Of a DNA stretch of 64,000 nt, positions 17,253 to 26,789 are shown one piece after another; position 1 is the stretch's first letter, and the number at the start of each line of letters is the position of its first letter. The notes below the pieces were generated by a model. That model did not search any database. It was not told where the DNA came from and saw only the letters and a program-made list of their open reading frames with translations. Position numbers and translations under genes: made by a program. This DNA comes from JBCCGG01 sp039029395 (lineage in GTDB: Bacteria > Pseudomonadota > Alphaproteobacteria > Kiloniellales > JAKSDN01), in contig JBCCGG010000021.1 in assembly GCA_039029395.1 (NCBI GenBank), forward strand, positions 32,532 to 96,531, read 5' to 3'.

Positions 17253-17750
17253 TTAGAGGATATCCAGGCCCTCTGCCATCGGACCCTTGTGGCCGATGCG
17301 CACGTGCACCCGGACCCTCTGATTGGACTGCAGCTCGACCAGTCCGGCCCGCTCCAGGGTCTTGGCGGATATGAATACGTCGCGGCTGCCGTCATCGGGC
17401 ACGACGAAGCCGTAGCCCTTGCCGGAATTGTAGAACTTGACGACGCCTTCAATGCTCATGGTGTCCGCGGTGCTCGGCTGAGCCGGCGCCTCGGGCATCT
17501 CCTCGACCCGGACAATGGCGGCAACCTGGGGTCCCCGCCGCCCCTCGGCAATGTCGCAGACGATCGTGGTCCCTTCCGGCAGTGTCTGAAAGCCTCCATC
17601 CTGAAGCACCGAGACGTGCATGAAGGCATCTGCCATGCCGTCGCCGAGCTGCACAAAACCGAAGCCCTTGACCGGGTTAAACCACTTGACCACACCGGTG
17701 ACGCTCTCTTGGGTCACGACCGGGCGGTCGGACTCGCGACCTCTCATCAT
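17253..17750 (-). CDS. Tandem cold-shock-domain protein
   Basis: A 165-aa protein with two cold-shock domains. The first is VTGVVKWFNPVKGFGFV with RNP1-like KGFGFV. The second is IEGVVKFYNSGKGYGFV with KGYGFV, and each is followed by DVFISAK-type or DAFMHVS-type RNP2 strands. Double CSD proteins of this size are typical of alphaproteobacteria and bind single-stranded nucleic acid. I chose the ATG at 17750, with GGAG 10 nt upstream; the frame stays open to 17834 with residues lacking family similarity. Confidence 0.88.
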   Translation of the reverse strand: MMRGRESDRPVVTQESVTGVVKWFNPVKGFGFVQLGDGMADAFMHVSVLQDGGFQTLPEGTTIVCDIAEGRRGPQVAAIVRVEEMPEAPAQPSTADTMSIEGVVKFYNSGKGYGFVVPDDGSRDVFISAKTLERAGLVELQSNQRVRVHVRIGHKGPMAEGLDIL

Positions 17751-18125
17751 TTGATTCAAACTCCAGACAACCCACACCCACCCCTTGGCATGCCCTTCAA
17801 TGCCACGAGGATCCCAGCAATCTGTCGAAACCATCCCTCCGGCTCATCACCCAGGAGTTTCCAAAAGAAGGGCAACAGAGCACCTAATATTCGCACGACT
17901 CCGGGGCCCTGTACATAGGCTTATGGAGGCCATCTGCGGCGCCGCGCGACCCGCACGTTGCCCATTCCCTTGTCGTTATTCGCATATGCGAGACCGATTT
18001 CGGGACATATCGTCGCAGAAAATCAATTGCTTGATCTTAATTCTCCGCGTATAATTACTGCAGCGCAACATAGAGCAAGCGAATCCTTCGGGGGCGCGAT
18101 GTGCGGGAACAAAGGGACTGAAAAG
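17751..18125. other. Divergent intergenic region CSD / MaoC
   Basis: 375 bases without a supported gene. The AT-richer right half contains a promoter candidate (18027-18055). The left half is the upstream region of the cold-shock gene; no palindrome stands out. Confidence 0.5.
18027..18055 (+). promoter_or_regulatory. Sigma-70-type promoter candidate for the MaoC gene
   Basis: TTGCTT (18027-18032), a 17-bp spacer, then a perfect TATAAT (18050-18055), 71 nt before the MaoC start. The -35 keeps the TTG typical of alphaproteobacterial housekeeping promoters. Confidence 0.6.
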
Positions 18126-18557
18126 ATGGCTAACCCACAAGGCTACTATATCGAGGACCTTTCGGTCGGCATGACCGAAGCTTTCGCCAAGACGGTGACC
18201 AGCGACGATATCGTCTGCTTTGCCGGGATCTCGGGCGACAACAACCCGATCCATCTGGACGAGGATTACGCCGCGGCCACGCCCTTCAAGCAGCGCATCG
18301 CCCACGGCATGCTGTCGGCCAGCTTCATCTCGGCGGTGCTCGGCACCCGCCTGCCGGGCCCGGGCTGCATCTACATGAGCCAGTCGCTGAAGTTCCGCGC
18401 CCCGGTCAAGGTCGGCGACGACGTCACCGCGACTGCGACCATCAAAGACATCGACAGCGAGCGCAAGCGCATCACATTGGAGACCGTGTGCCGTGTCGGC
18501 GACACCGTGGTGATCGACGGCGAGGCGCTCATGAAGGTCAACAGCCGGCCCCAGTAG
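18126..18557 (+). CDS. MaoC-like (R)-specific enoyl-CoA hydratase
   Basis: A 143-aa hot-dog-fold hydratase. The catalytic dyad is D38-x4-H43 in SGDNNPIHLDEDYA, the PhaJ/MaoC signature. Such enzymes hydrate trans-2-enoyl-CoA to (R)-3-hydroxyacyl-CoA, linking beta-oxidation to PHA or to branched-acid metabolism. I chose the ATG at 18126, where the family begins; an upstream open frame from 17958 is not conserved in character. The promoter candidate at 18027-18055 serves it. The next gene, ileS, starts 108 nt downstream. Confidence 0.88.
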   Translation: MANPQGYYIEDLSVGMTEAFAKTVTSDDIVCFAGISGDNNPIHLDEDYAAATPFKQRIAHGMLSASFISAVLGTRLPGPGCIYMSQSLKFRAPVKVGDDVTATATIKDIDSERKRITLETVCRVGDTVVIDGEALMKVNSRPQ

Positions 18558-18665
18558 CGGCCCCTTCCAAAAGGCATTTGACGGGCAGCAGGGTTCCGGG
18601 CACAACTCGCGGGCTCCGATCCGGCGCGCCGTGAGGCGCCCGGCTCGGCCGTTCGACGCGAGAGT

Positions 18666-21506
18666 GTGATGAGCCAAGACGTCAAAGAGCTGGACTACAA
18701 AGATACGGTCTTCCTGCCCAAGAGCGACTTTCCCATGCGTGCCGGGCTGCCCAAGCGCGAGCCGGAGATCCTTAAGCGCTGGGAGGAGATCGACCTCTTC
18801 GCGCGCCAGCGCGCGGACTCGGCGGGGCGCGAGAAGTTCATCCTGCACGACGGGCCGCCCTACGCGAACGGCCACCTGCACATGGGCCACGCGCTCAACA
18901 AGGTGCTCAAGGACGTCATCAACCGCTCTCAGCAGATGCTCGGCAAGGACGCCAACTATGTGCCAGGCTGGGACTGCCACGGCCTGCCGATCGAATGGAA
19001 GATCGAGGAGCAGTACAGGGAGCGCGGCCAGGACAAGGACGAGGTCCCGGTTGTCGAGTTCCGCAAGGTCTGCCGGGACTTCGCCGAAAAGTGGGTCGGC
19101 ATCCAGACCGAGGAGTTCAAGCGCCTGGGGGTGATCGGCGACTGGCAGCGGCCCTATACCACCATGGCCTTCGACGCCGAGGCGCAGATCGTGCGCGAGC
19201 TCGGCAAATTCCTGCTCAATGGCGGGCTCTATGCCGGCGCCCGGCCGGTGCTCTGGTCGGTGGTCGAGAAGACCGCCCTGGCGGATGCCGAGGTCGAGTA
19301 CGACGACCACACCTCGCCCACGGTTTGGGTCGGCTTTTCGGTGGTGCGCGCCAGCCGTCCGGCGCTCGAGGGTGCCACGGTGGTGATCTGGACCACGACC
19401 CCTTGGACCCTGCCGGGCAATCGGGCGGTCGCTTTCGACCAGGAAGCGGACTACGTGGTGCTCGCCCTCGAGCGCGGGCCGGTGGTGGTGGCCGAGCAGC
19501 TGAAGGGCGCCTTCCTAAAAGACCTGGGGCTCGAGGAGTCCGAGGTCTCGGTCAGCGCGACCGTGCCCGGCGCCGAGCTGGCCGGCACGGTCTGCGCCCA
19601 TCCCCTGCGCGGCCAGGGCTACGACTACGACGTGCCGCTCCTGGCCGGCGACTTCGTCACCATGGACCAGGGCACCGGTTTTGTTCATATCGCCCCTGGC
19701 CACGGCGCCGACGACTTCGAGCTGGGCCAGGCGCACGGCCTGGAGATCCCTCATACGGTGGCCGGCGACGGCACTTTCCTGCCCCACGTGCCGCTCTTCG
19801 CGGGCCTGACGGTCTATACCGACGAAGGCAAGGAGGGCAGCGCCAACCCCAAGATCGTCGCCGCCCTCGAGGCGGCCGGCGCCCTGCTCGCCAAGGGCAA
19901 GCTGCGCCACAGCTATCCCCATTCCTGGCGCTCCAAGGCGCCCTTGATTTTCCGCAATACGCCCCAATGGTTCATCTCCATGGAGACCAACGGGCTGCGC
20001 GACAAGGCGCTCGCCTCGATCGACGCGACCCGCTTCGTACCGGCCGGCGGACGCGCGCGCCTGCGCGCCATGATCGAGCAGCGCCCAGACTGGTGCGTCT
20101 CGCGCCAGCGGGTCTGGGGCGTGCCGCTCCCGATCTTCGTCCACAAGTCGACCGGCGAGCCCCTGCGCGACGCGGCGGTGGTCGAGCGGGTTGCCGCGGC
20201 CTTCGAGCAGGAAGGCGGCGACGCCTGGTTCACCAGCGACCCCCAGCGCTTCCTGGGCAACGACTACGCGGCCGAGGACTACGAGCAGACCAGCGACGTG
20301 GTCGAAGTCTGGTTCGATTCCGGCTCGACCCACGCCTACGTGCTGGAGACCCGGCCCGAGCTGGCCTGGCCGGCCTCGCTCTATCTGGAAGGTTCGGACC
20401 AGCACCGCGGCTGGTTCCACACCTCGCTGCTCGAATCCTCGGGCACGCGGGGCCGCGCGCCCTTCGACGCTGTGCTGACCCATGGCTTCGTGCTCGACGA
20501 GAAGGCGCGCAAGATGTCCAAGTCCTTGGGCAACGTGGTCTCTCCCCAGGATATTATCGACAAGAGCGGTGCCGATATCCTGCGGCTCTGGGTGGTCGCC
20601 TCGGACTACGCCGAGGACATCCGCATCGGCCAGGAGATCCTGCGCTACCAGGTCGACGCCTACCGGCGCCTGCGCAACACCCTGCGCTATCTGATCGGCA
20701 ACCTTCACGACTTCGACGGGTCCGAGCGGGTCGAGGCGGCCGAGATGCCCGAGCTCGAGCGCTGGGTGCTGCACCGCCTGAGCCAGCTCGACGGCGTGGT
20801 TCGGAAGGGCTGCGATGACTTCGATTTCCACGCCATCTACCAGGCGCTCCATAACTTCTGCGCGGTCGACCTCTCGGCCTTCTACTTCGACATCCGCAAG
20901 GACACGCTCTATTGCGACGCGCCGAGCAGCCTGGCCCGCCGGGCCTGCCGCACGGTGCTCGATCAGGTGTTCAGCTGCCTGACCGCCTGGCTCGCGCCGA
21001 TCCTTTGCTTCACCGCCGAGGAAGCCTGGCTGGCGCGCGGCACCGGGCCCGAGGAAAGCGTCCACCTGCGGCTCTTCCCCGAGGTGCCGTCCAACTGGCG
21101 GGACGACGCTTTGGCCGAGCGCTGGGCGCGGGTGCGCGAGGTGCGCCGTGTGGTGACCGGGGCGCTCGAGGTGGAACGGGCGGAAAAGCGTCTGGGTTCC
21201 TCGCTCCAAGCCCACCCCAAAGTGTACATCGAGCGCCCGGAGCTGAGCGCCGCGCTCGAGGGTCTGAATTTCGCCGACATCGCGATCACCTCGGCGATCA
21301 CCTTGCTCGAGACGGCGCCGGAAGGCGACGGCGCCTTCACCCTCGAGGAGGTGCCGGGCGTCTCGGTGACGGTCGCACCTGCCGAGGGCGCTAAGTGCCA
21401 ACGCTGCTGGAAGGTCTTGCCCGAGGTCGGTAGCGTGCCCCATGCACCCGGCACCTGCCGGCGCTGCGCCGAGGCGGTGCGCGAGCTGCGCGCAGCGGCG
21501 TCCTAG
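18666..21506 (+). CDS. ileS: Isoleucyl-tRNA synthetase
   Basis: A 946-aa class Ia aminoacyl-tRNA synthetase charging tRNA-Ile. The HIGH motif is HLHMGHA in PPYANGHLHMGHA. The KMSKS loop is present in ARKMSKSLGNV. The editing domain contains the TTTPWTLPGN segment, and a C-terminal zinc finger has four cysteines (CQRCWK and CRRCAE). The length is normal. GTG at 18666 and ATG at 18669 are adjacent possible starts. It leads a cluster with lspA (8 nt later), a BamF-like lipoprotein and two M16 peptidases, an order typical of alphaproteobacteria. Confidence 0.98.
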   Translation: MMSQDVKELDYKDTVFLPKSDFPMRAGLPKREPEILKRWEEIDLFARQRADSAGREKFILHDGPPYANGHLHMGHALNKVLKDVINRSQQMLGKDANYVPGWDCHGLPIEWKIEEQYRERGQDKDEVPVVEFRKVCRDFAEKWVGIQTEEFKRLGVIGDWQRPYTTMAFDAEAQIVRELGKFLLNGGLYAGARPVLWSVVEKTALADAEVEYDDHTSPTVWVGFSVVRASRPALEGATVVIWTTTPWTLPGNRAVAFDQEADYVVLALERGPVVVAEQLKGAFLKDLGLEESEVSVSATVPGAELAGTVCAHPLRGQGYDYDVPLLAGDFVTMDQGTGFVHIAPGHGADDFELGQAHGLEIPHTVAGDGTFLPHVPLFAGLTVYTDEGKEGSANPKIVAALEAAGALLAKGKLRHSYPHSWRSKAPLIFRNTPQWFISMETNGLRDKALASIDATRFVPAGGRARLRAMIEQRPDWCVSRQRVWGVPLPIFVHKSTGEPLRDAAVVERVAAAFEQEGGDAWFTSDPQRFLGNDYAAEDYEQTSDVVEVWFDSGSTHAYVLETRPELAWPASLYLEGSDQHRGWFHTSLLESSGTRGRAPFDAVLTHGFVLDEKARKMSKSLGNVVSPQDIIDKSGADILRLWVVASDYAEDIRIGQEILRYQVDAYRRLRNTLRYLIGNLHDFDGSERVEAAEMPELERWVLHRLSQLDGVVRKGCDDFDFHAIYQALHNFCAVDLSAFYFDIRKDTLYCDAPSSLARRACRTVLDQVFSCLTAWLAPILCFTAEEAWLARGTGPEESVHLRLFPEVPSNWRDDALAERWARVREVRRVVTGALEVERAEKRLGSSLQAHPKVYIERPELSAALEGLNFADIAITSAITLLETAPEGDGAFTLEEVPGVSVTVAPAEGAKCQRCWKVLPEVGSVPHAPGTCRRCAEAVRELRAAAS

Positions 21507-21514
21507 CGCCAACC

Positions 21515-21976
21515 ATGAAACAGCTCGCCCTGGGGCTTGCCGCAGCCGTCCTGGTGCTCGATCAGCTGACCAAGTGGATCATGGTCCGGGTCATCACCGA
21601 GAACGGCTACTTCATTGAAGTTACGGGATTTTTCAATCTGGTCCTGGTCCACAACACGGGCGTCAGCTTCGGCTTTCTAGGCACCCTGCCCGCTTGGGTC
21701 CTGATCGTCGTCTCGCTTGCCATCGTGGTCGGCCTGTCGATCTGGTTGGTGCGCCAGGATCGCCGCCTGCCAACGATCGGCATCGGTCTGGTGATCGGCG
21801 GCGCCCTTGGCAACGTGATCGACCGCCTGCACGCGCCGGGCGTGATCGACTTTCTGGACTTCCACGTCGCCGGCTATCACTGGCCGGCCTTCAACGTGGC
21901 CGACGCGGCGATCACCATCGGTATCGGGATTATTCTCTTTGACAGCTTGTTCCTCGACCGCGAGCAGTGTACATAG
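21515..21976 (+). CDS. lspA: Lipoprotein signal peptidase (signal peptidase II)
   Basis: A 153-aa inner-membrane aspartyl protease that removes signal peptides from diacylated prolipoproteins. It has four hydrophobic helices and the family blocks VHNTGVSFG, GGALGNVIDR, VIDFLDFH and FNVADAAI. The last two and the GNVIDR block carry the catalytic aspartates. It follows ileS after 8 nt and precedes a predicted lipoprotein gene, so it may process its neighbour's product. Confidence 0.97.
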   Translation: MKQLALGLAAAVLVLDQLTKWIMVRVITENGYFIEVTGFFNLVLVHNTGVSFGFLGTLPAWVLIVVSLAIVVGLSIWLVRQDRRLPTIGIGLVIGGALGNVIDRLHAPGVIDFLDFHVAGYHWPAFNVADAAITIGIGIILFDSLFLDREQCT

Positions 21977-22002
21977 GGTGCGATCAAACAGCGAGGTTTG
22001 CC

Positions 22003-22605
22003 ATGCCAAACAAGCACTTGATGCGACATAGGCAGGGGATGTTGGTGGCCGGGCTCGCGCTCGCTCTGGCGCTTGGCGGCTGCCAGGGCGTGAAGGACCA
22101 GCTCGGACTGGGCAAGCAGTCGCCCGACGAGTTCCGGGTTCAAGCGCGCGCGCCGCTTAGCGTGCCGCCCGACTTCACCGACCGTCCGCTGCCCGCGCCC
22201 CAGCCCGGCGCGACCCGTCCCCAGGAGGGCACGACCACACAGCAGGCCAAGTCGGCGGTGTTCCGCATCGACGACGACCAGGAAGTCCAACGGCCGACCG
22301 ACGCCTCCTTCACGGCGCTCAGTCCCGGCGAGCAGGCACTTTTGATGGCCGCCGGCGCGGACAAGTCCGATTCACAGATTCGCGAGGTGGTCGACCGGGA
22401 GACCAAGCGGATCAACGCCGAAGATGAGGATTTCATCGATTCCCTGGTGTTCTGGCGCGAGCCGGAAAAGCCCGGCGTGATCGTCGACGCGGACGAGGAA
22501 TCCCGGCGTATCAACGAGAACGTGGCGCTCGGCAAGAGCGTTACCACGGGCCAGACGCCGACCGTCGAACGCCGCAAGAAGGCGCTCTTCGAGGGAATCT
22601 TTTAA
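22003..22605 (+). CDS. BamF-like (DUF3035) outer-membrane lipoprotein
   Basis: A 200-aa lipoprotein. The signal peptide ends in the lipobox LGGC at about residues 24-27. The body is hydrophilic and rich in proline near RAPLSVPPDF, the conserved block of the DUF3035 family. That family has been described as the alphaproteobacterial BamF subunit of the outer-membrane beta-barrel assembly machine. I chose the ATG at 22003, where the lipoprotein signal begins. It lies downstream of lspA and upstream of two M16 peptidases, the conserved alphaproteobacterial arrangement. The BamF name rests on family knowledge. Confidence 0.82.
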   Translation: MPNKHLMRHRQGMLVAGLALALALGGCQGVKDQLGLGKQSPDEFRVQARAPLSVPPDFTDRPLPAPQPGATRPQEGTTTQQAKSAVFRIDDDQEVQRPTDASFTALSPGEQALLMAAGADKSDSQIREVVDRETKRINAEDEDFIDSLVFWREPEKPGVIVDADEESRRINENVALGKSVTTGQTPTVERRKKALFEGIF

Positions 22606-22732
22606 TCTTGGTAATGTAGCGTCCGGTGCTTGCCTGCGCTGTTGTCTGGTCACGGGTCAGAGCCATATAGTCTGCCAGCTCCAAACGGCAGCCCGGGTGG
22701 CACTGGCTGTTGATGCCACATAAGGACACGCC

Positions 22733-24100
22733 ATGCGCGGACCAAGAGACAAGAGCCGGCCCCTGACCTGGGCGGTGATCTGGGCGGTCATCGCCGCCTT
22801 CCTGGTAACCTCGGTGGCGCCGGTCGCCGCCCGGGTGTTCGACCCCGAGACCTTCACCCTGGACAACGGCATGCAGGTGGTGGTGATCCCCAACCACCGG
22901 GCGCCGATCGTCAGCCACATGGTCTGGTACAAGGTCGGCGCGGCCGACGAGGAACCCGGCGAGACCGGCCTCGCCCACTTCCTCGAGCACCTCATGTTCA
23001 AGGGCACCGACACGCTCGGGCCCGGCGAGTTCTCCGAGATCATCGCCGCCAACGGCGGCACCGAGAACGCCTTCACCAGCATGGACTACACCGGCTACTT
23101 CCAGACCGTCGCCAAGGACCGCCTGGAGATCGTCATGGAGCACGAGGCCGACCGCATGACCAACCTGCGGCTCACCGACGAACTGGTCGACCCCGAGCGA
23201 CAGGTGGTCCTCGAGGAGCGCCGCAGCCGGGTCGACAACGATCCCGGCACACAACTTTCGGAAGCGATCCGCGCGGCCCAATTTCTCAATCACCCCTACC
23301 GGCGCCCGGTGATCGGCTGGAAGCACGAGATCGAGGCGCTCACCAAGGAAAACGCGCTGGCCTTCTATAAGCGCTGGTACGCACCCAACAACGCGATCCT
23401 GATCATCGCCGGCGACGTCACCGCCGATGAAGTGCGCCCGCTGGCCGAGAAGTACTACGGCGTGATCCCGCCAGGCGACATTCCCGAGCGGGTGCGCGTC
23501 CAAGAGCCGCCACAGCGCGCCGCACGCACGGTGACGATCGAGAGCCCCCGGGTGCGCCAACCCTCGCTCTCGGTGTCCTATCTGGCGCCGAGCTACAACG
23601 GCGAACCCGGAGAACGGGCCTACGCCCTGCAAGTGCTGACCGAGATCTTGGGCGGCGGCACCACCAGCCGGCTCTACCGGGCGCTCGTGGTCGAACAGAA
23701 ATTGGCGGCCGGCGCCGGCAGCTACTACAGCCCGGGAGGCCTGGACCACAGCACCTTCGGGCTTTATGCCTCGCCGCGTCCCGACGTGCCCCTGGATCAG
23801 GTCGAGGCGGCGCTCGAGGCCCAGATCGAGCGGCTGCTCGCCGACGGCGTCACGGCAGAGGAAGTCGCCAGCGCCAAGAAGCGCCTGGTCGCATCGGCGG
23901 TCTATGCCCGGGACAACCTGAGCACCGGGGCCAACGTAATTGGCCGGGCGCTCACCGGCGGCCAAACGGTGGCCGACGTGGAGGCCTGGCCCGAGCGCAT
24001 CGACGCGGTCACCGAGGAGCAGGTCGAGCAAGCCGCCCGCGCGGTGCTGCGCGACGAAAGCTCGGTGACCGGATACCTGCTGCCCAAGCCCACCTCGTGA
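22733..24100 (+). CDS. M16 family zinc metallopeptidase (catalytic subunit)
   Basis: A 455-aa exported M16 (pitrilysin/insulinase) peptidase. An N-terminal hydrophobic signal or anchor (about 11-33) precedes the inverted zinc motif H82-F-L-E85-H86, with the third ligand glutamate downstream near MEHEADRM. Half-repeat segments such as RWYAPNNAILIIAGDV and EILGGGTTSRLYRAL are typical. The next gene overlaps by 4 nt and encodes the non-catalytic partner. Together they should form a periplasmic heterodimer like the bacterial processing-peptidase-type pairs. Confidence 0.93.
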   Translation: MRGPRDKSRPLTWAVIWAVIAAFLVTSVAPVAARVFDPETFTLDNGMQVVVIPNHRAPIVSHMVWYKVGAADEEPGETGLAHFLEHLMFKGTDTLGPGEFSEIIAANGGTENAFTSMDYTGYFQTVAKDRLEIVMEHEADRMTNLRLTDELVDPERQVVLEERRSRVDNDPGTQLSEAIRAAQFLNHPYRRPVIGWKHEIEALTKENALAFYKRWYAPNNAILIIAGDVTADEVRPLAEKYYGVIPPGDIPERVRVQEPPQRAARTVTIESPRVRQPSLSVSYLAPSYNGEPGERAYALQVLTEILGGGTTSRLYRALVVEQKLAAGAGSYYSPGGLDHSTFGLYASPRPDVPLDQVEAALEAQIERLLADGVTAEEVASAKKRLVASAVYARDNLSTGANVIGRALTGGQTVADVEAWPERIDAVTEEQVEQAARAVLRDESSVTGYLLPKPTS

Positions 24101-25455
24101 CGAGGCCCGATCCCATGCATTTGCGCATTCTCATTCCTACCCTTCTGGTGATCCTGGTCAGCGCTTTGCCGGCCCGCGCGGTCGACGTTCAGCGGGTGGT
24201 CAGCCCGGGCGGCATCGAGGCCTGGCTGGTCGAAGATCACAGCAACCCGATTATTTCGCTCGATCTGGCGTTCGTCGGCGGCTCGGCGCTCGATCCGGCC
24301 GGCAAGGAGGGCTTGGCCAACATGGTCTCCGCCCTGCTCGACGAGGGCGCCGGCGAGATCGACTCTCAGGCGTTCCAGGAGAAGCTCGCCAACAACTCGA
24401 TCCAGCTCTCCTTCTCGGCCAGCCAGGACACCTTCGAGGGCTCCTTGCGCACTCTGACCGAGAACCGGGACCTCGCCTTCGAGCTGCTGCGCCTGGCCGT
24501 CAGCGAGCCGCGCTTCGATCCCGAGCCGGTCGACCGCATCCGCTCCCAATTGCTGGCCATCCTGCGCGACCGAGAAGAAGACCCCAACACGATCGCCGGG
24601 CGCGAGCTGATTGGCTTGTTCTATCCTGACCATCCCTATGGCCGCGCCCGGGACGGCACGCCGGAGACGGTCGCGGGCCTCACCCAGGACGACCTAAAGG
24701 GCTTCGTCGCCAAACGCTTCTCTCGAGGCAACATCAAGGTCGGCGTGGTCGGTGACATCACGCCCGAGGAGCTCGGGCGCCTGCTCGACGTGGCCCTCTT
24801 GGGCCTGCCCGAGAAAGCCGCGCCCAGCGAGATCGCCGAAGTTCGGCCCCAGAACCTGGGCGAGGTCTTGGTGATCGAGAAGCCGATCCCCCAAAGTGTC
24901 GTGATCTTCGGCCACGAGGGCATCAAGCGCGAAGACCCGGATTTCTATGCCGCCTATGTGCTCAATCACATTCTGGGCGGCGGCTCCTTCTCCTCCCGGC
25001 TCTACCAGGAGGTCCGCGAGCAGCGCGGCCTGGCCTACTCGGTCTATTCCTTCCTGCGGCCGATGGACTACAGCGCGCTCTATCTTGGCGGCGTGGCGAC
25101 CGCCAACCCCAGGGTCGGCGAGTCGCTCGATATCATCCGTAAAGAGTGGGCACGCATGGCCGAGGAAGGCCCGTCCGAAGAGGAGCTGAACGCCGCCAAG
25201 GTGTTCCTGACCGGCTCCTACCCCTTGCGCCAGCGGAGCAGCGGTCGCATTGCCGGCATGCTGCTGGGCATTCAGTTGGGCGAGCTGGGCATCGACTACA
25301 TCAATCAACGCAACGACTTCATCGACACGGTCTCCCTGGACGACGTGCGCCGGGTCGCTGAGCGCCTGCTCCAGGAGGACAAGCTGACCGTGGTCATCGT
25401 CGGTCAGCCCGAGGGCGTCGAGGCGACCCGAGTCATCAAGGCCGACGGCAGCTGA
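24097..25455 (+). CDS. M16 family peptidase-like protein (non-catalytic partner)
   Basis: A 452-aa exported M16-fold protein. The zinc motif is lost: the aligned segment is GLANMVSALLDEGAG instead of H-x2-E-H, so it should be catalytically inactive and act in substrate binding, like the alpha subunit in heterodimeric M16 pairs. The start is either GTG at 24097, overlapping the previous stop (translational coupling), or ATG at 24115, which directly opens the signal peptide MHLRILIPTLLVILVSALPARA. Conserved features include the glycine-rich ILGGGSFSSRLYQEVREQRGLAYSV loop. Confidence 0.92.
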   Translation: MTRPDPMHLRILIPTLLVILVSALPARAVDVQRVVSPGGIEAWLVEDHSNPIISLDLAFVGGSALDPAGKEGLANMVSALLDEGAGEIDSQAFQEKLANNSIQLSFSASQDTFEGSLRTLTENRDLAFELLRLAVSEPRFDPEPVDRIRSQLLAILRDREEDPNTIAGRELIGLFYPDHPYGRARDGTPETVAGLTQDDLKGFVAKRFSRGNIKVGVVGDITPEELGRLLDVALLGLPEKAAPSEIAEVRPQNLGEVLVIEKPIPQSVVIFGHEGIKREDPDFYAAYVLNHILGGGSFSSRLYQEVREQRGLAYSVYSFLRPMDYSALYLGGVATANPRVGESLDIIRKEWARMAEEGPSEEELNAAKVFLTGSYPLRQRSSGRIAGMLLGIQLGELGIDYINQRNDFIDTVSLDDVRRVAERLLQEDKLTVVIVGQPEGVEATRVIKADGS

Positions 25456-25518
25456 TCGAACCGCGCTTTCCGGTTCACCGACTCGACCGGGTTTGCTAGC
25501 TTCCCGCGCGGGAAGGCG

Positions 25519-26781
25519 ATGGTCTACGAACACCTGACGGATAACTGCTTGGCGCGCCACGTGGGCGACAGCGGCCTGAGCGACGCCACACTGGCGCGGC
25601 TCATGGACGAGGCTGCCGGCGCCCGGGCGCGTCTGCGCGCCGCCCGTGACCACTTGCCTCTGCTCGCCCTACCCCACGCCCGAGACGACCTGCCGGCTCT
25701 CGAGGCGCTCGCCCGAGAGCTGCGGGACGGCTTCGATCGCGTTTTGGTGCTCGGCACCGGCGGCTCATCGCTCGGCGCGCGCACCCTGATCGCGCTCGCG
25801 CCGCCCGCCGAGCGGGCGCGCCTGATCTTCCTCGAGGATCTCGACCCAAACACCATGGGCGAGCTCTTGGCCAGCGCCGATCCGGCACGCTCCGCGGTGC
25901 TCGCGGTCTCCAAGTCGGGCGGCACGTTGGAGGCGCTGGCGCCCCTGCTGATCCTGCTCGATTGGCTCGAGGCCGCGCTGGGCAGAAACGCCTTGGCCAA
26001 GCGGGTCTGGGCGATCACCGAGCCGGGCAGCAACGTCTTGCGCCGCCTGGCCGCGGCCAAGGGCTTTGCCTGCCTGGACCACGACCCGAACGTCGGCGGC
26101 CGCTTCTCGGTGCTGTCCAACGTCGGCCTGCTGCCGGCCATGATCGCCGGGCTCGACGGCACGGCCGTGCGCAAGGGCGCGGCCGGGGTCCTGACGCACA
26201 CCCTGGAGAATGACGACACGGCGCCCGCCTTGGGCGCGGCAATCTCGGTCGGCTTGGCCCAGGAGCGCGGCATCGCCCAGAGTGTTTTGCTATGCTACGC
26301 GGCGCGGCTCGGCGAGTTCGGCTACTGGTTCCGTCAGCTTTGGGCCGAGAGTCTGGGCAAGGAGGGCCACGGCACCACCCCGATCCGCGCCATGGGCCCG
26401 GTCGATCAGCACAGCCAACTGCAGCTGTATCTGGACGGCCCGGCGGACAAGATGTTCACCCTGATCGCCCTCGATCAAGGCGGCCAAGGCCCGGCGGTGG
26501 CGCGTGGGAGCGAACCCGATCTGGCCTACCTCGAGGGGCGCCATCTGGGCGACATGATCGACGCCATGGCCCGGGCGACGGCCGAGACCTTGGCCCACAA
26601 GGGCCGCCCAGTGCGGGTTTTCAAGCTGACGCGGCTCGACGAGGAGGCCCTGGGCGCCCTGCTCATGCATTTCATGCTCGAGACCATTTTGGCGGCCGAT
26701 CTGCTGGGCGTGAACGCCTTCGACCAGCCGGCGGTCGAGGACGGCAAGGTGTTGGCCCGGCAGTACCTAAGCGAGACGTGA
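25519..26781 (+). CDS. pgi: Glucose-6-phosphate isomerase (short form)
   Basis: A 420-aa SIS-domain isomerase interconverting glucose-6-phosphate and fructose-6-phosphate. It has the phosphate-binding segments LGTGGSSLGARTL and VSKSGGTLE, and the PGI signature GPVDQHSQLQLYLDGP. The form is shorter than the roughly 550-aa enterobacterial enzyme but common among alphaproteobacteria. It is followed by mutL after 8 nt, so the two are probably co-transcribed. Confidence 0.93.
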   Translation: MVYEHLTDNCLARHVGDSGLSDATLARLMDEAAGARARLRAARDHLPLLALPHARDDLPALEALARELRDGFDRVLVLGTGGSSLGARTLIALAPPAERARLIFLEDLDPNTMGELLASADPARSAVLAVSKSGGTLEALAPLLILLDWLEAALGRNALAKRVWAITEPGSNVLRRLAAAKGFACLDHDPNVGGRFSVLSNVGLLPAMIAGLDGTAVRKGAAGVLTHTLENDDTAPALGAAISVGLAQERGIAQSVLLCYAARLGEFGYWFRQLWAESLGKEGHGTTPIRAMGPVDQHSQLQLYLDGPADKMFTLIALDQGGQGPAVARGSEPDLAYLEGRHLGDMIDAMARATAETLAHKGRPVRVFKLTRLDEEALGALLMHFMLETILAADLLGVNAFDQPAVEDGKVLARQYLSET

Positions 26782-26789
26782 GACCGACC

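Noticed and set aside
19515..21512. A 665-aa minus-strand frame opposite ileS
   Set aside because: It is a high-GC shadow of ileS with no domain.
22541..24031. A 496-aa minus-strand frame opposite the M16 gene
   Set aside because: A codon shadow of the plus-strand peptidase; no family features.
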